Positions 1 to 6,797 of a stretch of 64,000 nt of DNA are shown piece after piece (the first letter of the stretch is position 1; each line of letters begins with the position of its first letter). The translations under genes were made by a program, and so were the position numbers. The notes under the pieces were generated by a model, which was given only the letters and a program-made list of their open reading frames with translations, had not been told where the DNA came from and ran no database searches. The stretch covers positions 2,788,501-2,852,500 of the forward strand of contig NZ_JAVTTP010000001.1 of NCBI RefSeq assembly GCF_032248455.1, in the 5' to 3' direction. The stretch is from Pricia mediterranea (GTDB lineage: Bacteria > Bacteroidota > Bacteroidia > Flavobacteriales > Flavobacteriaceae).

Positions 1-2258
1 TAGAGAGGGTATCCTGTGAATAGTCCTAAAATTAGGGTTTCTGAAAGCAATTCACAACGATAAGGAACATACTTAGGCTTATGGCTTGCCTGTGAATAGT
101 CCTAAAATTAGGGTTTCTGAAAGCAATTCACAACTGGAATCCCGGACGGCCTTGTCCGCTTTTTCCTGTGAATAGTCCTAAAATTAGGGTTTCTGAAAGC
201 AATTCACAACTGCGGGAACTGCTTTGCGGTTATACCCCATCCTGTGAATAGTCCTAAAATTAGGGTTTCTGAAAGCAATTCACAACTTCTTTCTATGAAT
301 TCGATAAAGCCCCATTCCTGTGAATAGTCCTAAAATTAGGGTTTCTGAAAGCAATTCACAACTTCACAGTATTTATTGCACAAGGTTCGCACCTGTGAAT
401 AGTCCTAAAATTAGGGTTTCTGAAAGCAATTCACAACTGTAAAATCTAAAGACATAATTTTAATTTACCTGTGAATAGTCCTAAAATTAGGGTTTCTGAA
501 AGCAATTCACAACCCATTGCCGTCCTTAGCGCACCGACTTAACCTGTGAATAGTCCTAAAATTAGGGTTTCTGAAAGCAATTCACAACGAAAACGGCCAG
601 AGAGAACCGAAAGCGTATCCTGTGAATAGTCCTAAAATTAGGGTTTCTGAAAGCAATTCACAACAGCGAGTACATATGGAACATGGGCGATAGTCCTGTG
701 AATAGTCCTAAAATTAGGGTTTCTGAAAGCAATTCACAACAAAAAAACAAAGAGCGTAAAACAAATGATTCCTGTGAATAGTCCTAAAATTAGGGTTTCT
801 GAAAGCAATTCACAACAGCGGGATTGCCCACCCTCTTAACAGCGTGCCTGTGAATAGTCCTAAAATTAGGGTTTCTGAAAGCAATTCACAACAAAACGCG
901 ATTTGCTCCGAGTTATCCCATTCCTGTGAATAGTCCTAAAATTAGGGTTTCTGAAAGCAATTCACAACTATTCGGGGGAATTTTTCGAGAATGAAAACCC
1001 TGTGAATAGTCCTAAAATTAGGGTTTCTGAAAGCAATTCACAACACTAAACGAAGGCGAGATAATCCTAAACAGCCTGTGAATAGTCCTAAAATTAGGGT
1101 TTCTGAAAGCAATTCACAACTTTTAATCTGGGACAATAACAACCCAAGAACCTGTGAATAGTCCTAAAATTAGGGTTTCTGAAAGCAATTCACAACTATG
1201 TTTGTTGTAGAACCTATAATTCTACACCTGTGAATAGTCCTAAAATTAGGGTTTCTGAAAGCAATTCACAACAGCGAAAGTGATGTGAGGTTACCGTAGA
1301 ATCCTGTGAATAGTCCTAAAATTAGGGTTTCTGAAAGCAATTCACAACCATACCTCTTTGTTGAATAACATGAAAACCCCTGTGAATAGTCCTAAAATTA
1401 GGGTTTCTGAAAGCAATTCACAACCCCAGCATCAAATGCAAGTTCGGCCACTTTCCTGTGAATAGTCCTAAAATTAGGGTTTCTGAAAGCAATTCACAAC
1501 CTCGCTTCATGTCTATGGTAAAAGAAAATCCCTGTGAATAGTCCTAAAATTAGGGTTTCTGAAAGCAATTCACAACACTTGCCGGCGCCTTAATAATTTC
1601 CGGTTTCCTGTGAATAGTCCTAAAATTAGGGTTTCTGAAAGCAATTCACAACCGGTTCGTAGTTGTGTGGTATACCCATCTTCCTGTGAATAGTCCTAAA
1701 ATTAGGGTTTCTGAAAGCAATTCACAACTGATGTCTCCATAACTTTTTGCATTAGGCCCTGTGAATAGTCCTAAAATTAGGGTTTCTGAAAGCAATTCAC
1801 AACTTTATCGCCTCGCGGATGAAGTTCGAGACCCTGTGAATAGTCCTAAAATTAGGGTTTCTGAAAGCAATTCACAACTGCTATCGATGTTTTCCTCTAA
1901 CGCCTTGGCCTGTGAATAGTCCTAAAATTAGGGTTTCTGAAAGCAATTCACAACCTTCGTCCTTAATCTGAATACTCTTCAAAACCTGTGAATAGTCCTA
2001 AAATTAGGGTTTCTGAAAGCAATTCACAACTAATTTCCGAGTTTTAATTTGTTGCTGTTTCCTGTGAATAGTCCTAAAATTAGGGTTTCTGAAAGCAATT
2101 CACAACTATTTGTTAAAGATTGCCATTAAATCGTTTCCTGTGAATAGTCCTAAAATTAGGGTTTCTGAAAGCAATTCACAACATAGTCCCCATAGCTCCG
2201 TGATTCCCTATCCCTGTGAATAGTCCTAAAATTAGGGTTTCTGAAAGCAATTCACAAC
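1..2258 (-). CRISPR. Type II-C-like CRISPR array, right part (30 repeats, 29 spacers)
   Basis: Thirty copies of a 46-bp repeat are spaced with a period of 75-76 bp; the first starts at 13 and the last ends at 2258. Spacers are 30 nt, with four of 29 nt (363-391, 514-542, 1729-1757, 1804-1832). Bases 1-12 are the tail of another spacer, so the array continues left of the window. As far as I can read, all 30 repeats are identical and all spacers differ. Read on the minus strand the repeat begins GTTGTGAATTGC and ends ACAGG. This is the length and 5' end expected of type II-C repeats in Bacteroidota, where crRNA is spacer followed by GTTGTG. No cas9, cas1, cas2 or tracrRNA is in the window; they probably lie to the left. 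Strand is inferred from the repeat orientation. Confidence 0.97.
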
Positions 2259-2466
2259 TGGTTCCACTAAAGATGACCGTAATCGAAGAGTGCCTTCCTC
2301 TCGCTCCCTTTGATCGCTCGTCGGAGGCAGATAAATTAGGATTTCTGAAAGCAATTCATAACTGGTTCCACTAAAGATGACCGCAATCGAAGAGTGCCTT
2401 CCTCTCGCTCCCTTTGATCGCTCGTCGGAGGCAGACAAATTAGGGTTTCTGAAAGCAATTCACAAC
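2259..2466 (-). repeat. Two 104-bp tandem hybrid units at the CRISPR array end
   Basis: Two near-identical 104-bp units (2259-2362 and 2363-2466) follow the last full repeat. Each has a 30-nt spacer-like stretch beginning tggttccact, then about 43 nt of a flank element (gtgccttcctctcgct ... tcggaggcaga), then the last 30 nt of the 46-bp CRISPR repeat. The first 16 nt of the repeat are missing. The repeat part carries two substitutions in the first unit and none in the second; the spacer-like parts differ by one base. The same flank element, 15 nt shorter, follows the degenerate repeat at 4667-4712. The units therefore look like a recombination product between the array's end flank and a repeat, duplicated afterwards. 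Confidence 0.9.
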
Positions 2467-3197
2467 TGAAGAACACGGGGTATTCGGAGATATTGTCAAA
2501 GAACTCGTTGTTGTTCTTCTGCCCCCTTACGAGTTGGTCTTCGAGAACGTCGAAGTCTTCGGTGAAGGAAATGCCGAACTGCTGGGCGAGCGTCCGGGCC
2601 GATGTCAGCATTTCCTTGAAATCAACGTCGAAAGTCTTGGCAAGTGCCTCGTCCCGTATGCGCGCCTAATCGGCCGCCTGATCGGTAAGCCCCGTAATCT
2701 GTTGGGTAAGGCGCAGGGCCTCGACGATCTGCGAATTGTAGTCGAACCATTGTTTTGCGGCGGCACCGATGCCGACCAAGGCGGCGATTGCGACACCGAT
2801 GGGGGTGGCGATAAATGCCAACGCGGCCTTGGTAGCGCCCTTGATACCGTTGAAAGCTTCCTTAACCTGAAGGATATCGCCGTTGCGGTAGCCATCGAGC
2901 ATGGTCTGGAAGCTACCGGTAAAGTCCAATAACGCACGTTCGGAGTCGGAGACCCCGGCGGCGGTCAGCTTTACATCTTCGCGGAAGGTCTTCTGCGCCT
3001 CTCGGGCCTGTTTGTACCCGGTCTCGAGCTTGGCGACCTCTTCATTGTACTCGCGGAATTTGTCGGTACCCTCGATCTGGCGGTTGGCGAGGGTGCGGAA
3101 CTTGGCCAGGTTCTTTCGAAGGTTGGTGATGGCGGAGTCGACCTCTTCGCCGTTTCACGAAAATTTTTAACCGTCTGGTAATCGTTTTATCGGCCAT
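2467..3197 (-). pseudogene. Phage tail tape-measure protein, N-terminal fragment, frameshifted and interrupted
   Basis: A start at 3197 gives a protein beginning MADKTITRRLKIFV; the reading frame is lost near 3150 by a small indel and resumes with GEEVDSAITN. It continues through a charged, coiled-coil-like stretch (YNEEVAKLETGYKQAREAQK) and a hydrophobic Ala/Ile-rich segment (PIGVAIAALVGIGAAA). An in-frame TAG follows at 2668-2670, then the same frame reads on (ARIRDEALAKTF... to ISEYPVFFS) until it meets the CRISPR half-repeat at 2466. The N-terminal opening, the coiled coil and the hydrophobic segment are typical of tail tape-measure proteins of Bacteroidota phages. These are normally many hundreds of residues long, so most of the gene is missing. 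Three independent lesions (frameshift, stop, truncation) mean it is dead. Confidence 0.75.
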
Positions 3198-3255
3198 GTC
3201 GCCTTTTGAATTTTATGCAAAATGGCGGTTTCAAGACCGATAAAAAAGGACAGCA

Positions 3256-3285
3256 AAAAGCCCGTTAGAAAACTGACGGGCTTTT
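3256..3285. terminator. Bidirectional hairpin terminator after the lipoprotein gene
   Basis: AAAAGCCCGT (3256-3265) pairs perfectly with ACGGGCTTTT (3276-3285) around a 10-nt loop, with A and T tracts on both sides. It lies just downstream of the minus-strand lipoprotein gene and upstream of the tape-measure fragment. The lipoprotein gene is therefore a separate transcription unit inside the phage segment. Confidence 0.8.
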
Positions 3286-3306
3286 ATGTGTTTCGACGAG
3301 ATTCTA

Positions 3307-4266
3307 TCAATTACAGGTGAATAGGAAATTAATAGATTCGGATAGGGCCTCAATAGGAAGATTTTCAGGAGTAAATGTCTGGGATTCGAGAAGACGCTCT
3401 TCGTACTGGTTCTGTTCGTTGTACCAATTGGTCCACGTTCTAACGTGAATACTGTCCATTTTTCTGGTGTAAGGCACGGTATGATATCCGCGTAGGGTCT
3501 TGTCGGTTGATTCACTTTCTTTACGGTATATACGAACCGGATCAGGGCTCCCGTTTCTGAACATATCGACGGTCAAGATCTCTACGCAATCAGCATCTCC
3601 ATGTGCGCCCCTGCTGATGACGACGTTGAGCTGTCCGATTTGATCGGTCTCAAGGGAGCTCAGGGCTTCGCCTTCTACCGTTACTTTTGGAGGATTATAG
3701 CAAAGAGCGGTACCGGTAATACTTTGTGGATCGTTTTTCTTTATTGTGATATCAATGGGCAAAATGGTGTCAGCGAATCCTAAAAAATCTATGTCTGTTT
3801 CCTTCGGAAGGGCATAAAGCGTATCGTTGCCCGACATCAAGTAGCTGTCGGTAAGAACGTAATTGCCCTCGGGGAGGGAGTCCGGTTCGGACTGCCACAT
3901 ACCGTTAACTTGCGATACGGGGCTTTCTTTCTTCACATTCTCACCGTACGGACCGGTTAGAATGAAAGCAACGGATTTGGGGTCTGATTTCTTACACGTC
4001 GGGACTTTGGAAGTTCCGTCGGGAATCTGGCCCCGGTAACTGAAGGTGCCGTATTCGATTTCGGCGGGGGTTTCGATGACCGTTGTATCGGGTTGTGACA
4101 CCGCGGTGGTATCCGATGGGGTTTCGGGCTGGAGGGTGTCGACCTGGGGGCGGGGGTCAAGGTCGCCGTGGGAAATTGATTCTTGGAACTCCATAGGGTC
4201 GGCCGAGCATGCGGCGATGATTGCGATTACGACCAATGCGATGAGATAAATTGCCTGTTTTTTCAC
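3307..4266 (-). CDS. Lipoprotein of unknown function (319 aa) inside the phage segment
   Basis: The start is a GTG (4264-4266) followed by MKKQAIYLIALVVIAIIAAC, a lipoprotein signal peptide with a lipobox (IIAAC, Cys at about residue 20). A low-complexity Thr/Pro/Asp-rich linker follows (about residues 40-70, with repeated DTT and ETP), then a domain with paired cysteines (CKKS, CYNP, CVEI and a C-terminal FTCN). I do not recognise a family. The gene is intact while the tape-measure gene next to it is broken, and it has its own terminator. Lipoproteins carried by phages can act in superinfection exclusion, and the TP-J34 lipoprotein is known to act on the phage tape-measure protein. That role is only a suggestion here. 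It could also be ordinary host cargo. Confidence 0.7.
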   Translation of the reverse strand: MKKQAIYLIALVVIAIIAACSADPMEFQESISHGDLDPRPQVDTLQPETPSDTTAVSQPDTTVIETPAEIEYGTFSYRGQIPDGTSKVPTCKKSDPKSVAFILTGPYGENVKKESPVSQVNGMWQSEPDSLPEGNYVLTDSYLMSGNDTLYALPKETDIDFLGFADTILPIDITIKKNDPQSITGTALCYNPPKVTVEGEALSSLETDQIGQLNVVISRGAHGDADCVEILTVDMFRNGSPDPVRIYRKESESTDKTLRGYHTVPYTRKMDSIHVRTWTNWYNEQNQYEERLLESQTFTPENLPIEALSESINFLFTCN

Positions 4267-4305
4267 AATTGTGCGTTTTTAGTTAGAGATTTTTTTAAGG
4301 TCTTT

Positions 4306-4512
4306 TCATAGCAGCTTTTCAAGTTTATCGGCGGCGCTCTTGATGTAGGTGACAAGGTCGTCATGGTTTTGCTTCGTGAATTGATGGGCTTTGGCACTTT
4401 CGCTGTTCTTTTTCCAAAAAGTGGGAAGAGTCACGTTCATGTCCTTGGCCGCAACTTCGGATTTCATGCCGAAGGTGTCCGTGATACTGTTGATTTTCGC
4501 TTTATTGTTCAT
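4306..4512 (-). CDS. Small helical protein of unknown function (68 aa)
   Basis: The protein is 68 residues, Lys-rich and helical. The stretch SEVAAKDMNVTLPTFWKK resembles a helix-turn-helix (a short helix, a turn, then a recognition-like helix), followed by FTKQNHDDLVTYIK. This would fit a small phage regulator, but I cannot assign a family. Its ATG overlaps the end of the upstream cut-off gene by 11 bases, so the two were translated from one message. It precedes the lipoprotein gene by about 40 nt. Confidence 0.5.
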   Translation of the reverse strand: MNNKAKINSITDTFGMKSEVAAKDMNVTLPTFWKKNSESAKAHQFTKQNHDDLVTYIKSAADKLEKLL

Positions 4513-4666
4513 CGGATCGGTTTAAATCTTCCCAAATCAAGTATTCCCCGAACCATTCCCAAGCTTTATCCAGCAGTACCCGAGATTCCAGCCCATGGTG
4601 CGACGAGTTGTCGGTATACGCGAGGGTGTATGTTTCTCCGAAATATTCGCGCTGAATCGATTTTTG
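4502..4666 (-). pseudogene. C-terminal fragment of an unidentified gene, cut by the CRISPR repeat
   Basis: The frame is open from the CRISPR repeat boundary at 4666 to a TAA at 4502-4504 and encodes about 54 residues (SIQREYFGETYTLAYTDN ... WEWFGEYLIWEDLNRSDEQ). Its stop overlaps the start of the 68-codon gene, the usual sign of translational coupling, so this is a real coding end rather than a chance frame. The 5' part of the gene is absent: the sequence upstream is the degenerate CRISPR repeat. I do not recognise the family. Confidence 0.55.
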
Positions 4667-4712
4667 CCTGTGAAAAGTCCTAAAATCAAGGTTTCTGAAA
4701 GCAATTCACAAC
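4667..4712 (-). CRISPR. Degenerate CRISPR repeat, outermost copy
   Basis: This is a 46-nt copy of the array repeat with three substitutions (t to a at position 9, t to c and g to a near the centre). It is followed by exactly 30 nt of spacer-like sequence (4713-4742) and then the array flank element. Divergent repeats usually mark the old end of an array, so this was probably the last repeat before the 2.2-kb segment separated it from the others. Confidence 0.9.
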
Positions 4713-4860
4713 GCCACATCTTGGAACGGGCATCATCGTATGGTGCCTTCCTCTCGCTCTTCGGAGGCAGACCAATTGAAGGATTACTATTTAAACCCTA
4801 AAAAAACCGCCAAAACTTCCGAGGGGGCCAGTGGCCGTTCCTCCAACGGGGAAGCTTTAG
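4713..4860. repeat. Terminal spacer and array-end flank element
   Basis: A 30-nt spacer-like stretch (4713-4742) is followed by gtgccttcctctcgct and tcggaggcagacc, which can fold as a hairpin (TGCCTTCC against GGAGGCA). The same element, with 15 extra nt, appears twice at 2290-2435. After it comes caattgaaggatt, which resembles the repeat's aaattagggttt and could be the microhomology that created the hybrid units. I see no gene between 4713 and about 5030. Confidence 0.65.
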
Positions 4861-5029
4861 CGGTGTCTGAAGATAAAAGTAATAAATAACTAATCCAAAA
4901 AAGAAAACCGAACCGAAAAAAACAGTGGGTTCGAATAGCTTGCCTTCAGGCGGAAGGGTTTCCTCGATTCAGAAAGCAAAGCGACTAAAGTTAAATCGAA
5001 GAGAAGCGCAAGAATGATTTGAATTGAAA

Positions 5030-5162
5030 TCAAAAAACTGCCATGGCACCCTCACCATGATCCACTTTGGTGAATACATGAAAGCCCTTTGCTTTAAGAA
5101 GGCGCTCGACCCGATCCATGGTTTTTTCGGGAGAATATTGGCTGATAACCCTTGTTTTTCAT
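5030..5162 (-). pseudogene. DUF302 family fragment
   Basis: On the minus strand, MKNKG (start 5162) is followed, after a one-base frameshift in the aaggg run, by ISQYSPEKTMDRVERLLKAK and GFHVFTKVDHGEGA, then a stop at 5030-5032. The pattern Ser-Pro-Glu-x-Thr-(x)2-Arg-(x)12-GF/V-x-VF-x-(K/R)-(I/V)-D/N-H is the N-terminal signature of DUF302 proteins, which are normally about 130 residues. Only about 40 remain, so this is a truncated and frameshifted remnant. Confidence 0.6.
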
Positions 5163-5315
5163 TGAGCTATTGTTTTCGGAATATTGTCGATTTTGACAGG
5201 AGCAAAGTACTATTGCACCGTCGCATTCCGCCTCTTGTCAATGAAGGATTTTGAAACTTTTTTTGCCATGAAAATCGTATATCCGATGTACGTTTTTCAT
5301 AGGTAAAATAAAAAA

Positions 5316-5798
5316 TTATGCCCGAGGCTCGCTCTCCACTTTATTCTCCTGTAACTTCAGGGATGCCGAGTTCATACAATAGCGGAGTCCACTAGGTTCT
5401 GGACCGTCCGGAAAAACGTGGCCCAAATGGGCATCGCAAGTATTGCAGAGGGCCTCGACCCGAACCATTCCGAAAGAGGTATCTTTTTCGTACTTGACCG
5501 CATTTTCCTTAACAGGTTGGTGGAAACTGGGCCACCCGGTGCCGGATTCGAATTTGATGGTGGAGTCGAACAAAGGGGTGCCGCAACAGACACAGTTGTA
5601 CCTTCCGGCCTCGTGCGCCTCACAGTAGGCTCCCGAATGGGCGGGTTCCGTACCCTTTTTCCGGGTAATTTGGAACTGTTCGGGCGTTAAGACCTCCCGC
5701 CATTCCGCCTCAGACTTTTCGACCCTGCGGTCGGGTTCTGGATTTCCTTTGGTGCTGAATTTTATAATGTCTTTCCAAGTAAGCATAATATTGTCCAT
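5316..5798 (-). CDS. msrB: Peptide-methionine (R)-S-oxide reductase MsrB
   Basis: MsrB reduces methionine-R-sulfoxide in proteins. The 160-aa protein has the full SelR fold. Two zinc-binding pairs are visible (NCVCCG and CNTCDAH), as are the GTGWPSF and GHVFPDGP motifs. The catalytic cysteine is in [11 protein letters not shown] near the C-terminus; Met replaces the usual Ile after Cys. The length is normal for a single-domain, cytosolic MsrB. It stands alone, divergent from the endonuclease gene. The free-methionine reductase at 14.6 kb covers the other R-sulfoxide substrate. Confidence 0.96.
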   Translation of the reverse strand: MDNIMLTWKDIIKFSTKGNPEPDRRVEKSEAEWREVLTPEQFQITRKKGTEPAHSGAYCEAHEAGRYNCVCCGTPLFDSTIKFESGTGWPSFHQPVKENAVKYEKDTSFGMVRVEALCNTCDAHLGHVFPDGPEPSGLRYCMNSASLKLQENKVESEPRA

Positions 5799-5825
5799 TT
5801 TAGTGGTGTCAAGATAGAAAATTAG

Positions 5826-5858
5826 TTGCTTATCCTATCAGATCTAATCTTATATTTA
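5826..5858 (+). promoter_or_regulatory. Bacteroidota-type promoter of the endonuclease gene
   Basis: TTG (5826-5828), 22 nt, then TATATTTA (5851-5858) matches the flavobacterial consensus TTG-N17-23-TAnnTTTG with one mismatch. The predicted transcript starts at about 5864-5866. That excludes the ATG at 5860 and supports a start at 5890 or 5899. Confidence 0.6.
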
Positions 5859-5898
5859 CGTGAAAATTTATGCTCATGTTTGCTACTCGATGCCAATT

Positions 5899-6699
5899 AT
5901 GAGGCGGAAAACCATATACTCTATTTTAATCGCCCTCTGTATCGTTGGCTTTTGGCTGTTCGAAAATTTTTATACACAGGATACCTACTCCGATCCGGAG
6001 GGCGGGGGACTCAAAACGGAAATTCCCCCTACTTGGATGCCCAAATCCACCACTGGTGCCGTAGTCGAACATAGTTATTACACCCTTTCCTATAATGAAC
6101 CCTACGAGCAGGCGGAATGGGTAGCATACCTGCTCAAGAAAAGCCATTTGACCCAAGACGACCGTGAGCGTCCCTTTTTTATCGAAGACCCGAAGGTCAA
6201 GACCAAGTCGGCGGACTGGCGGAACTACAAGGGGTCGGGCTATGACAGGGGCCATCTTTGCCCCGCTGGCGACCGCCGCTTTTCGGAACAGGCGTACAAC
6301 GAGACTTTTTATACCAGTAATATAAGTCCCCAAGACCGTGATTTCAACGCGGGCGTTTGGAACCGGCTCGAACTGCAAATACGCGCTTGGGCCCGACGCT
6401 ACGGCGAGCTCTTTATCGTCACGGGGGGAGTACTGGAGCCCGGCCTGAAAGAAATCGGGGAAGAGGGGGTCGATGTGCCCAAGTTTTACTACAAGGTCAT
6501 CGCCCGGGGAAATCCCGACGAGCCGGAGGTATTGGCCTTTCTTTTACCGGGAAGGGAAAGTTCCCGGCCGCTAAGCCATTTTATGGTGACCGTCGATGAA
6601 GTCGAAAAACGCACGGAGATCGACTTTTTCAAAGCGCTTACCGATGATGTCGAAACGGATCTGGAGCGAAACATAAGGGCCGACGCCTGGAAGTTTTAG
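5899..6699 (+). CDS. DNA/RNA non-specific endonuclease (NUC1 family), membrane-anchored or secreted
   Basis: This is a beta-beta-alpha metal nuclease of the Serratia NucA / mitochondrial EndoG family. The catalytic motif DRGH (GYDRGHLCPAGDRR) lies at about residues 120-135, followed by NETFYTSNISPQ, which carries the Asn that binds Mg2+. From the ATG at 5899 the protein is 266 aa and begins MRRKTIYSILIALCIVGFWL, a signal peptide or signal anchor, so it acts outside the cytoplasm, probably in nucleic-acid scavenging or defence. ATGs at 5860 and 5890 are in frame, but the promoter position argues against the first. No immunity protein gene is visible next to it. Confidence 0.93.
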   Translation: MRRKTIYSILIALCIVGFWLFENFYTQDTYSDPEGGGLKTEIPPTWMPKSTTGAVVEHSYYTLSYNEPYEQAEWVAYLLKKSHLTQDDRERPFFIEDPKVKTKSADWRNYKGSGYDRGHLCPAGDRRFSEQAYNETFYTSNISPQDRDFNAGVWNRLELQIRAWARRYGELFIVTGGVLEPGLKEIGEEGVDVPKFYYKVIARGNPDEPEVLAFLLPGRESSRPLSHFMVTVDEVEKRTEIDFFKALTDDVETDLERNIRADAWKF

Positions 6700-6797
6700 G
6701 GAATTCTTGGGTGCGAATCCGTGCCCGTGGCCCAATTGCTCCAGGTCCCAGATCGCCGACCTGATCGTCCTGCCCTAATTTCTGCCCTTTACCCTTA

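Larger units (their letters stand above)
2467..4666. other. 2,200-bp phage-related segment occupying one spacer position of the CRISPR array
   Basis: The segment starts at the base after a CRISPR (half-)repeat (2466) and stops at the base before a degenerate CRISPR repeat (4667). It therefore sits where a single 30-nt spacer would be. Its left end is inside a phage tape-measure gene and its right end inside another cut-off gene, both on the minus strand. It also holds two intact genes and a terminator. The two 30-nt ends (2467-2496 and 4637-4666) are unlike each other, so it is not a simple single-crossover insertion flanked by copies of one spacer. How it arose is inference; the boundaries are visible. 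Confidence 0.85.

Noticed and set aside
2232-2611. Minus-strand reading frames of 60-90 codons across the hybrid units.
   Set aside because: They translate CRISPR half-repeats and flank copies (the same peptide repeated twice) and only enter the tape-measure frame after 2466; they are by-products of repeats.
2534-2932. Plus-strand frame of 132 codons opposite the tape-measure fragment.
   Set aside because: It is a shadow of the tape-measure frame, which has recognisable protein features on the minus strand.
2467-4666. Simple single-crossover integration of a phage at one matching spacer, or att-site prophage insertion.
   Set aside because: A single crossover would leave the same 30-nt spacer at both ends; the two ends differ. 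No integrase or att-like direct repeat is visible.
4667-4800. tracrRNA: the degenerate repeat on the plus strand could be an anti-repeat followed by hairpins.
   Set aside because: The sequence after the repeat is an exact 30-nt spacer-like stretch followed by the array-end flank, not the usual continuation of Bacteroidota tracrRNAs, and the whole 46-nt repeat is kept. An old terminal repeat explains it better.
5024-5254. Plus-strand 76-codon frame.
   Set aside because: It runs antisense over the DUF302 remnant and has no recognisable features.
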